The notes: generated by a model not told the origin, from the sequence alone. A DNA stretch of 64,000 nucleotides from Heliocidaris tuberculata (GCA_025618425.1 CM046849.1:34188462-34252461); one strand, 5' to 3'; positions 41,443 to 53,391 are shown, counted from the stretch's first letter. Program-made: numbers and translations.

Positions 41443-42357
41443 GTGAAACATTGAAACGCATCTGATTTGTTTCTTTTGTCTTCATTCACATTGCTACCTA
41501 AAGAGTGGGAGGGGGACAAGGTAATAAAGCTATGTCAAAATTCAGTCCTTTCTTATAAGTAAAACCTTGAAATTATTCCATCTGATTTTGTTTTGATTTG
41601 ATGTTATACAGGGTTCCCCCCCCCCCCCTCAAAAAAAAACAAAAAAACCCAAAACATCAAACGAACTAGCATAATGAGGGGTCAAATTCAATGGTACCAG
41701 CGGAATGAGAATTTTTCTACATGAAAAATGATACCAAGATTGACGGGGGTGTCATAGTAACCAGCACTTTCCCAATGTACATACTGCACTTCTACCAATC
41801 TAATCACATGTAGGGGTGCGTTCAAGCATCCCCTCTTTAGAATCCTGGTTTTCAAACAATTTAGTCTTGGGGACCTGCTGCACCCTGTCACCCTTTTAAC
41901 CAGAAGATCTCACTATAAATCATACATGTATATCGAAATTAGTACAAATACAGATTCTTTCAGATATTCATTTCTTTCGAAAACACAAATTGGTATTCGT
42001 TACCTGAAACAATAGTAATATTTTAGACCCCAAACTGTTAAAAGCTAAACTGAAACAGCATTATCAACGGTATTATTTTATTATTGTTGCGCTCACCCAC
42101 CCGACTCGGCTATTTCGCAGGAATGTTGAGCCGTTCAACTTCAGATTCACATTTAGTTCATGCATTTTTGACTAGTCAAAAATTTAAACATGTTTGAGAT
42201 GGCCGTTATGAAACGCAGAGAAAGGTTCGTCTTAAAACACTTGTTTTGCTAGAATCGCGGTTGCTGGATATGCATGAACGCAACGAAGATCAAATTCTCA
42301 AACACGTTTAAATGACGTCACAATTTGCTTCTGGTTTTAGTGTCCATGGTATGTATA

Positions 42358-42850
42358 TTAAAGCTCACAGACAGTCTCGGTAGCAAAAACAAGGCTGGCA
42401 AGAAACTTATCTAACATAGTCACATACTATTCTCCTTTTATCATAAGACACATGTACGAGATTATTTAACATTCCATTCACGATTTCGAACAAATTTTAG
42501 TGTAAATATCTGTAAGAAACGCTTGGTAACGGCTTTTCACTGCCTCACGCTAAGACCATATCCACCCGAAGGTTCCCCGCACAATAAACCCAGCGCTTCG
42601 CACTGTGTGCAGCGTATTCTATAACACACAGCAATCCCTATGTGCGTAATGTGTGTGGCCGTTGTTTGAATTTACATCCCCTCTTTTTTGGGCCAGGGAT
42701 TTTTATTACTTTTCACCTCTCATTCGATAAATATTTCACTTGAGGAGGAAAAAACTTCACAGCATCTTAGTTATGTTAGTACCGTGCTGTTTATTAAGTA
42801 AAATCAAAGAAATCTCACGAAAAGTTTTTGAGAGCTTCCCAAAACTATCT
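42358..42850. mobile_element. Diverged relative of the TTAAGGTATT MITE
   Basis: Starts at ttaaagctcacagac and shares words and their order with 31141-31610 (gtctcggtagcaaaa, attcacgatttcg). The right end is unclear. Confidence 0.45.
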
Positions 42851-42967
42851 TCTACCTTCTAATAATTCGCATGCATGCGTTCAGCGTGAATGAAAACTGA
42901 ATTCCCTGGGGTGGATTGGAACCGGATTGGAAGCAATGGGGAAAGCCCAGATGAATTAAGCACCTGG

Positions 42968-43124
42968 GCCCCGTTGCATAAAACTTACCATTAACGGTAA
43001 CTTTGCCATCAACGGTAACTCCCATGGAAACCTTGATTTTGATTGGCTGTTGAGTGATGTTACCATGGTAGTTACCATTGATAGCAGAGTTACCATTAAC
43101 GGTAAGTTTTATGCAACGGGGCCC
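42968..43124. mobile_element. GGGCCCCGTTGCATAAAA foldback MITE flanked by TGG
   Basis: 157 bp, nearly perfect inverted arms (gccccgttgcataaaactta), TGG at 42965-42967 and 43125-43127. Third member of the family showing the same TGG flank. Confidence 0.85.
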
Positions 43125-43472
43125 TGGAATGAAACTCGTTTTCAACTTTTCACCAAAAATGATATTCTTCGAAACGGGCCGGGGCGGGCCAGAACGACGG
43201 AATGAAAAGAAAAGAAAGAAAAAAAACAAAAAAAAAAAAAACAAAAAAAAAACGGTGCTGCGGTGCTTTGGAACGCCTTTCTCTTTTCTTTTTCTCAACA
43301 AGAAAAAAATGGTATGCTTTGGAACGGAAATTAGAGTGTAAAATGGGGGGTCTTCTATGCGGCACATACCCACATTCAAGGGGGCTCACCTTTCAAGGGG
43401 CTCATGTCTTCTCACCCCTTAAAAAACACACACGCTTTCCCACCCTCTCACAACAATACAGACGCACTTACA

Positions 43473-43658
43473 CAGGGGCGGATCCAGGATTTCGTATAAG
43501 GGGGGGGGGGGGGCACACAAATGCAGGATTGTCAACTTTGGGAAACTGCTTGGAGGGAGACCCATATTTTTTTGGTCTCTCGCCAGCCCTTCAAAAGTCG
43601 CTCAGTGGGGGGGGGGGGGGGGTTATGGGGTCCAGTTCCCCTCCATAATTCTCTGACA

Positions 43659-43703
<45 letters not shown>

Positions 43704-43824
43704 TTTTCTGCTCGAAAAGGGGGGGGGGGCACAATCGCAAATAGGGGTGGCACAATGCATTGTTTTCCCTCAAAAGGGGGGGGGGCACGGGCCGGGATTG
43801 CCCCCCCCCCTAAATCCGCCACTG
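43473..43824. mobile_element. hAT-like MITE with 8-bp target duplication CACTTACA
   Basis: Ends caggggcggat and atccgccactg. The 8 bp cacttaca are repeated at 43465-43472 and 43825-43832. The interior is G tracts, a 30-base A tract and C tracts. The 8-bp duplication and CAGNGGCGGA ends fit the hAT superfamily. Confidence 0.85.
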
Positions 43825-44499
43825 CACTTACACACCTTTCAGAATATTTCGCTATTAAACACGTCTAATACAAAACCTCCACTACGTTAAAGTTAAAAGT
43901 TTGAATGCTTTATCTGTCTTCAGTGATCTCCATGAATACGAAAAATGAATACAAAGGCCTACAAATACGTAATAAAGCAATCAAGCTTTTAATATACACA
44001 CGATTTTTAAAAAAGTGTAGTGAAATGCGCTTATGATGGATACGTTCTGCGACTAGAAGCCAATATCATTCTTTGAGGGTGCCAGTGTATCTTATGATGT
44101 AATACTTTATAATCTAAAGTAAATTAAAATATGTTTAATCAAGTAGGAATACCATACTGTTGAACTACATGTATGTAGGTACTAGTTACAAAGAGACATG
44201 AAATTAAAAAGAAATGTTACATAATATTACATAGGTAATAACAGTTTTGATTAATGTGATTGAGTGTAACGCCCTCTGGCTGCAAATACAAACGTGATAG
44301 TGAATCGGCGCACTCTTCATAATAATTATAATAAAAATGTTAGTAATAATAGTAATAATGATACTGATAATGATAATAATAGTAATAATAAATCCGTTAT
44401 TATCGCGTTATTATCAAATTTTCCATTGATAACAGGGCGTGTGGAATGTTTAGGAAATTTAATTCCTGTATACTCTTCTTTTATTTTTATTTTCTTTTT

Positions 44500-45120
44500 A
44501 GTTCCCCCTCCAATTTTACTCCTTTACTACTGATTTTTTTTTTTTTATGGGGGGGGGGGGGCAAAAATGCATTTTGCCCCCCCCCCACTTTTTCTTTTTT
44601 TTTGGGGGGGGGGGGCGACTGCCCCCCTGCCCCCCCCCCCCCCCACTTCCGGCGCCTATGATAACTCTCAATATGTTTTGTACCCAAAATTTCATATTTT
44701 TTCCCCCCGTTATCTCTAAAGATGCTGCTTGTCATTTTGTGAACTCAACATAATGTTGAGTTCACAAAAAGACAAGCAGCATCTTTAGATGTATTTAACA
44801 CAACATATTATGTTGTGTTAAATACACATTTTCCCATGATATATCTTGAGCTAAGAAGGAGACAAGCTGCACCTTGAGAGATAATGGGGAAAATATGAAA
44901 TTTTGTGTACAAAACATATGGAGAGTTGTCCTACTAAACCTGTTATTTTGAAGCAACATTGCCAATTTGAGGATCGCCATAGAAAGTAAATTGAGACTTT
45001 TCAAACTTTCATAACTTTCTCATTTCGTAACCGATTTTGATGGAACTTTTTAAAAATTGCTTCTCTCTATCCTCTCTTTTCATTAAAATTGATTTTCCCC
45101 AGGGTTTCATTCTCCTTTAA
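44500..45120. mobile_element. G/C-tract element and truncated TTAA foldback MITE with two central palindromes
   Basis: 44500-44660 holds long G and C tracts ending cggcgcctatga. 44661-45120 is related to the foldback at 56149-57007: it has the complete right arm (ending cattctcctttaa) but a truncated left arm. Its centre contains two tight palindromes (44715-44789 and 44792-44824). Confidence 0.75.
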
Positions 45121-45184
45121 AGATTTCCCATCTACTGGTAAAGGTGAAATTTGGCCCGCATTATTGCAAAAATACTAGTCCGGT

Positions 45185-45315
45185 TTTGTTTTTGTTTGTT
45201 TGGTTTTTTGTTTTGTTTTGTTTTTTGTTTATGTTTTTGTTTTGTTTTGTTTTTTGTTTATGTTTTTGTTTTGTTTTGTTTTGTTTTGTGTTTTTTTTTT
45301 TGGGGGGGGGGGCAC
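45185..45315 (+). repeat. TTTTG repeat and G tract
   Basis: Repeated ttttg units followed by a T run and 12 G. The Phe/Cys-rich frames here are artefacts. Confidence 0.9.
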
Positions 45316-46089
45316 CGTGTATATGTCTCAAAAATAGGATATGCATGTAGCTATAATAATAATAAACATTTTTGTATAGCGCATAACACATAGGCAAATT
45401 TGCATGTCTCTATGCGCTTTAAGAATAGAAAACAAGTCTATACAAGAAAAGAAAAAGAAAAACAATGCATTGGGTTCATGTTTCTGACTATTCATAAGTG
45501 GTGAAAAAATATGTTTTGAAGGTACTAATGAAGGTGTCATAGGTGTATGAGAAAGACCTTTCCCCGGATCACTTTGTCATGGTTTGTGGAACACAAAGCA
45601 GAGACTTGGCACTGGAACATTCTTTCTGGTTTATATGGAGTTAACAATTCAGTAAGATAATGATTGGGGGGGGGGATTATTTTCCCAATTATTTGCCCAA
45701 ATTCATAGTATAAAATACTAGCTCAATATGCCAATACTATTACAAATTGCATTCATATTTATGCTATCAAAGAAATCAGTCGACTGTGCTATGGGCATCA
45801 ATAACTGAGTAGATAGTAAACTAAGTAAAAAGTATTGAGATAAGGAAAACATGTGATTAGTTGTGGCAAATTTAACTCCTCTTTTACATGTTTTATGGGT
45901 GCATGTGCTCATGAAAACGCAATTAAAAACTCGGAACAAAAGGAAGCGAAATTCCCAAGTTTTTATTAGCGCCTGGCAGGCAGCTGACTTTGATTATTGT
46001 TCCCAGTATCTGTGACATTTTGACTTGAAATACTATTCTCCATTTGGAATGAAATAGTTTATTGGATACTTAGTAGGATATAGCTTCTT

Positions 46090-49000
46090 CTTGAGGCATC
46101 TGTGGATTTTGTCGACTTTTTATATGTTGTAGAAGGATAATTTCTTCTTGCACTCTACAGTGGTATGGTAAGACAGCCATCTTCGTATACCCATTGCACA
46201 GTCTTGCCCAGCATAGCACCTTTCAGCATATCCACTCAGCCATAGAGACAATGAACTGCATATTTGACTGGTTCAAAATGAATAGACCAGTGGTATTGCG
46301 TTTTGTGCAGCATGAAGCTCGTGGTGAGCATTTCACTTGTGTGTATGTTACTATGTGTGTGCAGAAATCATTACTGTTACCTACCTGTTCGCTCTTTACA
46401 AACTTATAATACCAGTTTGGCTTTAACTTCTAGACTTTTTCATCATAAGTACCTATCTGCACGTATTCCGTATTACAGTAACAGCAACTCATCCTTCCAA
46501 ATTGAGCTCTTATTATGTGGAGACATAAACCCAAACCCAGGTCCAGTTATTACTACTAAGAACGATCATCATCTTTATCCTGTATCTGAATTATATGACT
46601 TAGAAAACTCACATAAACCAACAACACACCTACCACATGCAACATGGAAAATCATCAAAGATCTCGGTATTCAACGGAAACCCATCCACCATCGCGGCAA
46701 ACGAGCGGGAAAGAGGAAAGTCCCGATTGTAAAAAGGCGGGACTCGGTTCATTTATCTTCTCTAACAACACCAAAAATTGCTTGTAATGATTGTCAACAT
46801 GCAATACCAGCTCTCATTCGTCCTAGAAATAAATGTCGATATACAAATAAAGTACAGATTAATTTATCCAATCTTTGTCAAATAAAAAAGTATCGGCGTG
46901 AAATCATAGGATCTTATTTACCTAAATTTCTTTTGACTAATCCAAGATCAATTAATAATAAATTGGATGAGCTTGAAATCATTGTGAAAGACAATGCTGT
47001 TGATATAATAGCGTTGACGGAAACCTGGGAAGTTGAAGACTCACTTCTTGAGTTGTTGCGTTTAGATGGTTTTGCCACCTTTTCCAGACCTCGAAAAAAT
47101 CGACAGGGAGGTGGAGTAGCGCTCCTTGCCAAGCATATATTTCATCCTCGCCTTTTAACTGATGTCAAAGTACCAGATGATATTGAAGCAATTTGGGTCA
47201 TGTTAAGACCCCCACATTTACCAAGGAGAATTTCTTGTATTATTTTGTGTTTACTGTACTTTCCTCCAAGAAGTCCTAATGAGGCTGATTATGCAGATCA
47301 TGTTATTTCAACAATCGATTCTCTACTCGTTAAATACCCTGACGCAGGGATAGCGGTACTCGGCGATTTTAATGATTTAAGTTTTGATGAAATTTTGAGA
47401 GATGACAAGTTTAAACAAGTGGTCAATAAACCAACAAGAGGGCACAATATACTCGATAAGATTTTTACAAACTTTTATGAATTTTATGAAAATATTTTAA
47501 TTCTCCCTCCAGTCGGCAGAAGTGATCATAACTGTATTATTTGGTATTCTTCTAATGTTTCTAAAGAAATTGTTGATAAGAAAAATAGAATTGTGCGTCC
47601 TTTGAAGGACAGTGGATTGCGGTTGTTTGGTCAATGGTTAACAGCACACACGTGGGAAGAAGTTTTTTTTAATACTTCTGACTTATCATTAATGTATACC
47701 AGGTTGATCGATAGCATTAAAAGTAAACTTGATTTATACTTACCTTCGCATGAAGTGAAAGTTAGTCAAACTGATAAACCTTGGGTAACTCCTTTTATTA
47801 AATCGCTCATACGTGATCGACAAAAAGCTTTTAAAAAACGAAATGACACTGTTTGGAGACACTTAAGAAATAAAATTGCTCAAGCCATTTCTGTTGCAAA
47901 AAAGAATTATTATAACACCCGTATTAAAAGGGAAAAGTTGAATAATCCATCAGCCTGGTATAGACATATAAAAATACTTACAAACGGTAATCAGGACCAT
48001 ATCCCAATAATGATTCCTGGTATTGACATTCAAAATAATCACTATTCTAAACAAGCAGCTAATGCAATAAATGATTTCTTTGTGTCTATTGCTGCTGATC
48101 TTTCTCCTTTAAATAGAAAATCATTACCAGCCTTTTTACCTTCTCAATATGAAAGTCCAGAGATTAGTTGTTGGGACGTCTATTGTAGATTACGGAAATT
48201 ACAGTTACATAAAGCATCTGTTAAAGATGATCTTCCAGTTCGTATTATTAGGGAATTTGCCTGTGAATTGAGTTTACCGATTACTAGGATTCTTAATATT
48301 TCTTTCAGACAAGGTGTTATACCTTCACAGTGGAGATTCGGTCAAGTAACTCCTATTCCAAAATCTCACCCACCTTGTATAAATAATTTGCGTCCTATAG
48401 CTTTGACTTCACATTTCTCTAAGTTGGCTGAATCTTTTATGGCTCAGTGGTTATTGAAAGACATTGAGAAACAGATCGATGTATACCAGTTTGGTAACAG
48501 ACCAGGATTATCTACATCACATTACCTTGTTGGTCTTTTACATTATCTCTATCAACATGCAGAAAATAATAAGTCATTGTCTACCGTTGTATGTACAGAT
48601 TTTAGGAAGGCATTTGATCGCTTGGATCACAATATTCTAATTGAAAAAATGATAAATATGCATATAAAACCTTGGATAATAAATTGGATAATTAGTTTTT
48701 TAGAATGTCGTAAACAAAGTACTTTATATCATGGAACTATGTCTGATATTAAAGTTAATCATGCCGGTGTCCCTCAAGGGACACGCCTTGGCCCCATTCT
48801 CTTTTTAATTATGGTTAATGATTTATGTAAAAATATTCCTATACATTATTTCAAATATGTTGATGATTTGTCCTTAGTACAATGTCGTAAATCAACTGAC
48901 ATCTCACAACTACAACCCATATTAAATTCAGTGCAATACTGGTCAAAATCAAATAATATGTCACTCAATCCTTCAAAGTGTTTTACTTTGCATGTTACTT

Positions 49001-49912
49001 TTATGAAAAATCCTCCTCCTCCTGAAGTTCTTTCCATTAATAACTCCGTTTTATGCAATGTACAAAGTATTAAAATTCTTGGAGTGATTATACAATCCGA
49101 TTTAAAATGGAATTTACATATTGATGACTTAGTCAAGAGGTGCAATAGAAAACTCTATATGTTGAGGAAACTTAAGAAATTCAATTTGCCTTTGAAGGAT
49201 TTAGTGACAATATATGCAGGTTATATTAGACCAATTTTAGAATATTGTGCTCCAGCTTTCCATAGTAGTCTTACCGTACAGCAAAGTAATAATCTTGAAA
49301 AAATACAACGAAGAGTATGTAAGATCATTTTAGGGCATAATTACATCTCATATACAAATTCATGTCAAGTATGTAACTTACCAACTCTTGAGGAGAGGAG
49401 ACTAGCACTGTGTATAAAATTTGCAAAATCATTTTCAAATCACCCTTTTTGTCAGACATGGTTACCTCAGAAAAAACACACTAACATATCTCTTCGCCGT
49501 ATGCATACTTATCAGCAATTTCAAGCTAGAACAAAACGGTTTAAAAATAGTCCATTGCCCTTTTTAGTTGATTTACTCAACAAATGTTGAAAATTCTTTC
49601 TCTCTCTCTCTCTCTTATCACTTTTATCACGGGTATATGCACTAAGTGCTAGTCTCCTCCCCCAAGTCGACTGTTATGAATGTATATATTTCAATCTTTT
49701 TACATGCAATTAATAACGACTTTTACATGTCACCATTTTTTATGAAAACCTGTGCAATGTATACCCTTTTTGCATGTTTAGTCTTTTATGAATTTTGTGC
49801 CTATGAACATGTAAACATGAATATTCCAGCTGAGGCTGCTTTTCATGTACGATTAATATATTTGCTTCATGTTTGTATGTTAATAAAGACCATTTTTGAA
49901 TTGAATTGAATT
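46090..49912 (+). mobile_element. LINE insertion, approximate extent
   Basis: The 3' end is set by aataaagaccatttttgaat and a short TTGAAT repeat ending near 49912, the same tail type as the truncated LINE at 11490-12290. A CT microsatellite (49600-49616) lies in the 3' UTR. The 5' boundary is not visible; no target duplication was found, and 46090 is a guess that leaves about 200 bp of 5' UTR. Confidence 0.6.
46303..49590 (+). CDS. LINE polyprotein: 2A-like leader, AP endonuclease, reverse transcriptase (1095 aa)
   Basis: An intact single ORF of a Jockey-group (CR1/L2-like) non-LTR retrotransposon. Residues 4-20 are hydrophobic and signal-like. Residues 69-81 (ELLLCGDINPNPGP region) resemble a 2A peptide, but the usual Glu of the D-x-E-x-N-P-G-P core is Asn. 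Residues about 207-412 are the endonuclease (TNPRSINNKLDE, ALTETWE, LGDFND, GRSDHN), which nicks target DNA. Residues about 640-930 are reverse transcriptase (TDFRKAFDRLDH near 766, GVPQGTRLGPILF, catalytic YVDD at 852-855). A Cys/His-containing tail follows. The ORF is undamaged over 3.3 kb, which suggests recent insertion. It is copied by target-primed reverse transcription. Nothing connects it functionally to the host genes beside it. Confidence 0.95.
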   Translation: MCSMKLVVSISLVCMLLCVCRNHYCYLPVRSLQTYNTSLALTSRLFHHKYLSARIPYYSNSNSSFQIELLLCGDINPNPGPVITTKNDHHLYPVSELYDLENSHKPTTHLPHATWKIIKDLGIQRKPIHHRGKRAGKRKVPIVKRRDSVHLSSLTTPKIACNDCQHAIPALIRPRNKCRYTNKVQINLSNLCQIKKYRREIIGSYLPKFLLTNPRSINNKLDELEIIVKDNAVDIIALTETWEVEDSLLELLRLDGFATFSRPRKNRQGGGVALLAKHIFHPRLLTDVKVPDDIEAIWVMLRPPHLPRRISCIILCLLYFPPRSPNEADYADHVISTIDSLLVKYPDAGIAVLGDFNDLSFDEILRDDKFKQVVNKPTRGHNILDKIFTNFYEFYENILILPPVGRSDHNCIIWYSSNVSKEIVDKKNRIVRPLKDSGLRLFGQWLTAHTWEEVFFNTSDLSLMYTRLIDSIKSKLDLYLPSHEVKVSQTDKPWVTPFIKSLIRDRQKAFKKRNDTVWRHLRNKIAQAISVAKKNYYNTRIKREKLNNPSAWYRHIKILTNGNQDHIPIMIPGIDIQNNHYSKQAANAINDFFVSIAADLSPLNRKSLPAFLPSQYESPEISCWDVYCRLRKLQLHKASVKDDLPVRIIREFACELSLPITRILNISFRQGVIPSQWRFGQVTPIPKSHPPCINNLRPIALTSHFSKLAESFMAQWLLKDIEKQIDVYQFGNRPGLSTSHYLVGLLHYLYQHAENNKSLSTVVCTDFRKAFDRLDHNILIEKMINMHIKPWIINWIISFLECRKQSTLYHGTMSDIKVNHAGVPQGTRLGPILFLIMVNDLCKNIPIHYFKYVDDLSLVQCRKSTDISQLQPILNSVQYWSKSNNMSLNPSKCFTLHVTFMKNPPPPEVLSINNSVLCNVQSIKILGVIIQSDLKWNLHIDDLVKRCNRKLYMLRKLKKFNLPLKDLVTIYAGYIRPILEYCAPAFHSSLTVQQSNNLEKIQRRVCKIILGHNYISYTNSCQVCNLPTLEERRLALCIKFAKSFSNHPFCQTWLPQKKHTNISLRRMHTYQQFQARTKRFKNSPLPFLVDLLNKC

Positions 49913-50039
49913 TTGATAGTTTGCTCGAAACTTTTGAACATTTTCCTCAATTTTTTTTTTGAAACTGATAAATGTGAAATTCAACCTTGAATCTTTAAAA
50001 GTAGATTTCAATATATTGTGATAAAGATGCATGTTTGCT

Positions 50040-50150
50040 AATTAGAGTGAACGAGTGTACGAGTGAGGAGAGAAAGAACGAGAGAGTTAAAGGGAGAAAG
50101 ATGATAGAGCGATAGAGAGAGAGAGAGAGAGGGAGAGAAAGGGAGGGGGT
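50040..50150. repeat. GA microsatellite
   Basis: gagaga runs with interruptions. The remainder of 49913-51400 is AT-rich with no gene seen. Confidence 0.85.
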
Positions 50151-51402
50151 GTTGCAGGGAGGGGCTTCTTCATACATCTCCTTAAATGAATGTATACATC
50201 TTTTCCATATATGTTTATGTTTCCTTGTAAAAATTATAAAAGTTTCTGTTTATATACTTTATTCATGACTGTAATGTTTCTATTTTTGTATATCTGTTGA
50301 TTTCACTGAAAAGAAATGAATAAAAGAACACTTAAAACAAAAAAATTAAACTAAAATATTATGAAATATCAAATCAATAATTTGTACTTTGCATTTATTA
50401 GGAAACTTTATTCACATCGTAAATTAATATTTTGTTTCACAAAACACAGGTATAAAGGATATGAAAAGTCGTGGTGATAATGCAAGCAATACGAATATTT
50501 GATGAGTATGCATCATCTCAAATGAAATCTAAATGATCAGAAAACCTATTTTTTCTAATCAATGGTAAGGAACATTATTGACACACTTCAGCAATATACA
50601 AAACATGGCAAATTATAATGGATCAATTCAAAGATATGGTAATTACAAATGAATAAAAACGGACTTTACAAGCAATTTTTTTTAAAAAGATAAATGTTTG
50701 AATGTTCAGTAACGCATTTAACCGATTAAGATTTATCTTACAGCTTACGGGAAAATAACTTATACAGGATACTTAGGATAAAGTTTGAATATTCAGAAAC
50801 GCATTTTACTGATTAAGATTTATTTTACGGTAAAAGAATTGTATTTCATATTAATATCACTAGGCTTAGACATAAATTGTTTCTAAAAATATATTACGTG
50901 AACAAATATGGTAAATTATATACATGTATACAGGTACAAAATGTGGCAAATGATATAACATACATATAAGCCATGTACAATTATACACTCGAACTAAGCT
51001 AATTGTGTCAGTGTACAATTAATACTCGGCATAAAAATTCAAATCGGGTATTATAATGGATTTTTCGTTTGAAATGTACAGTGGAACCTCGTTATAACAA
51101 ACTCCTTGGGACCGGTGAAAATACCTCTTTAAATCGAAACCTTATATAACAAGTGCCCTAAGACAATGGCAGTTCAACTAAATCAAACAACTGTTTGGTA
51201 TACACAGTATATGAGTTGTTCACTTTAATAAACCAGAATTAAAATTAACGACTATAACAAACGTCACAAAAGAATAAACTGGTTATCATTTGATAATGAA
51301 TACTACTTTTTTATTCATTTTAGAGTTTTTATGATTATGATTGATATTTTATCATTATTATCTTATTGGCATTGAACCTTGTTTTGTCCACGTACCCATC
51401 CC

Positions 51403-52078
51403 ATTCCTAACCCTAACCCTACCCTTACCCTATCATGATTAGGCCTCAATCGCAACCTGTTTAATCAATATACCCTTACCCTATCATGGTTAGGCCTCAA
51501 TCGCAACCTGTTTAATCAATATACCCTTACCCTATCATGATTAGGCCTCAATCGCAACCTATTTAATCAATATACCCTTACCCTATCATGGTTAGGTCTC
51601 AATCGCAACCTGTTTAATCAATATACCCTTACCCTATCATGGTTAGGCCTCAATCGCAACCTGTTTAATCAATGTACCCTTACCCTATCATGGTTAGGCC
51701 TCAATCGCAACCTGTTTAATCAATATACCCTTACCCTATCATGGTTAGGCCTCAATCGCAACCTGTTTAATCAATGTACCCTTACCCTATCATGGTTAGG
51801 CCTCAATCGCAACCTGTTTAATCAATATACCCTTACCCTATCATGGTTAGGCCTCAATCGCAACCTGTTTAATCAATGTACTCTTACCCTATCATGGTTA
51901 GGCCTCAATCGCAACCTGTTTCAAGATATAATCAATATGATATACCCTTACCCTATCATGTTTAGGGTTCAATCGCAACCTGTTTAATCAATATACCCTT
52001 ACCCTATCATGAAATATGATATACCCTTACCCTATCATGGTTAGGCCTCAATCGCAACCTGTTTAATCAATATGATAT
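51403..52078 (+). repeat. 51-bp minisatellite starting in telomere-like CCCTAA words
   Basis: About 12 units beginning acccttaccctatcatggtt, first at 51421 and then at 51472. They are nearly identical apart from two interrupted copies near 51920-52020. The lead-in ctaaccctaaccctaccctt resembles the TTAGGG telomere repeat, from which the unit may have grown. Confidence 0.92.
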
Positions 52079-52175
52079 AAGTTGCGGCACAGCCTGGGAA
52101 AGGGATATAGACAAAGACAATTCACATAAAATCAAGTCATGCTTAAAATTTTCATGTCATGAACAAAAGACTGTA

Positions 52176-53067
52176 CATAGGCGTAGCCAGGGGCACAAGG
52201 GAGCCATGGACCCCCTGTTCCTCCGCTTAACAAAATGAAAACATCATTTAAAAAAAAAAAGACTCTTTCAATCATTATGAAGCATTTATTTCAAAGGAAA
52301 ATGTAACCAAATTGGTCTTAAAATCTCATTAATTAAGGAGAATTTTCAAAATTTTCTAGCTCGATCACAATGCGACCTCTCCACACAATATCAGGTAGAC
52401 GTTTGAAGCAAACCGTCAAAAAGGTTAACAGAACTAATATTGAAGCACGTGTAAAGCCCAACAGAGCGAATTATCATTAAGGAAATTAATTCTATAATAA
52501 TTATATTAAAACATAACCCCCCCCCCCAATATTTTATGCATGAATCATAAAGAATCAACCTGTCTAATCACTTTTGGTAAAAATAAAATAAACAAAAAAT
52601 TTGAGGCAAAAAATTTTGCTCGCTCACTTCGCTCGCTCGCCATGAGTCGTTGTACTGTTGCTAATGACACTATAACAGATAAAAAATAGAGTTGAATAAA
52701 AATCATAATCGTAGGAGGTAGGAGCTGGTGCTGCAGCCCCCTAAAATATTTAAAGTTCCGATATTCGGGCAACCTCCATAGGGTAAGGGTTAGGTGCCCG
52801 AATCTGAGATTTGTACATCTCCACTACAAACAAGTGTCAAATTTTTTGCTGGTTTCGGTCGCTAACCTAACCCTACGGCCCCCTGGCAAAAAACATACCT
52901 GTATACGCCTATGATCACTTGCAAATTATGAATAGATGGGTGAGAAGAGCACTGATCAGACGTCCTCCCCACCCCAAGTTTATAGACTTGTAAAAGGACC
53001 CCTTTTTCCTGCATCACCATTGGTTTGCATGTTTTGTGCCTATTCAAAAAGTCTGGCTACGCCAGTG
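52176..53067. mobile_element. hAT-like element (CATAGGCGTAGCCAG ends)
   Basis: Ends cataggcgtagccag and ctggctacgccagtg. Flanks agactgta / agactaca agree at 6 of 8 bases, consistent with an aged 8-bp duplication. The interior shares aaagttccgatattcgggca with the element at 55869-57401. Confidence 0.65.
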
Positions 53068-53183
53068 AGACTACAGAGAATATGTCTTAAAGACAAGGAG
53101 TACAAAATGGAATACAAAAACTTCTCTTTTTTTGTAATACGATAAAGTACATGCATGTTCCCTGCATCAATGCTATTCTTGAT

Positions 53184-53391
53184 TTAATCCACTATCTGGT
53201 CGGTTGTTTTCAGTGGCGTTCCTTGTTCTGAACCATCACGATCTAGGATGGATGTTCGTCTTTTATAGTCCACGTTGGTGACTAAATAGCCCACAATAAG
53301 CCCAAAAAGGAGGATGAGGAAGCCTAAGAAATTTCCTATATATGCTCCGTGTGGCAAGGTAGAGTAACTCATCGAATCTCCCCTTCCAGAG
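53184..53391 (-). CDS. CYB561: Cytochrome b561 exon 4
   Basis: Encodes SGRGDSMSYSTLPHGAYIGN, the last helix (FLGFLILLFGLIVGYLV) and a charged cytosolic tail with DYKRR, ending at TAA 53184-53186. Acceptor ctttggcag. GRGDS would lie in the non-cytosolic loop; probably chance. Confidence 0.9.

Larger units (their letters stand above)
36105..41460 (+). other. HDAC4: Probable long 3' UTR of the deacetylase gene
   Basis: No credible gene is seen here. An ATTAAA lies near 36930. A canonical AATAAA at 41437-41442 is followed at about 20 nt by a T/GT-rich stretch, so a 5.3-kb 3' UTR is possible; other AATAAA words lie near 40350 and 40400. It contains a GGCCC-ended element (38695-38905) and a TTTA microsatellite with a G tract (about 39980-40095). 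Open frames at 37501-37764 (minus) and 37823-38374 (plus) are treated as chance. Confidence 0.3.

Noticed and set aside
42852..43379. 175-codon minus-strand frame
   Set aside because: It runs through a GGGCCC foldback element and an A/T homopolymer tract and has no recognisable domain.
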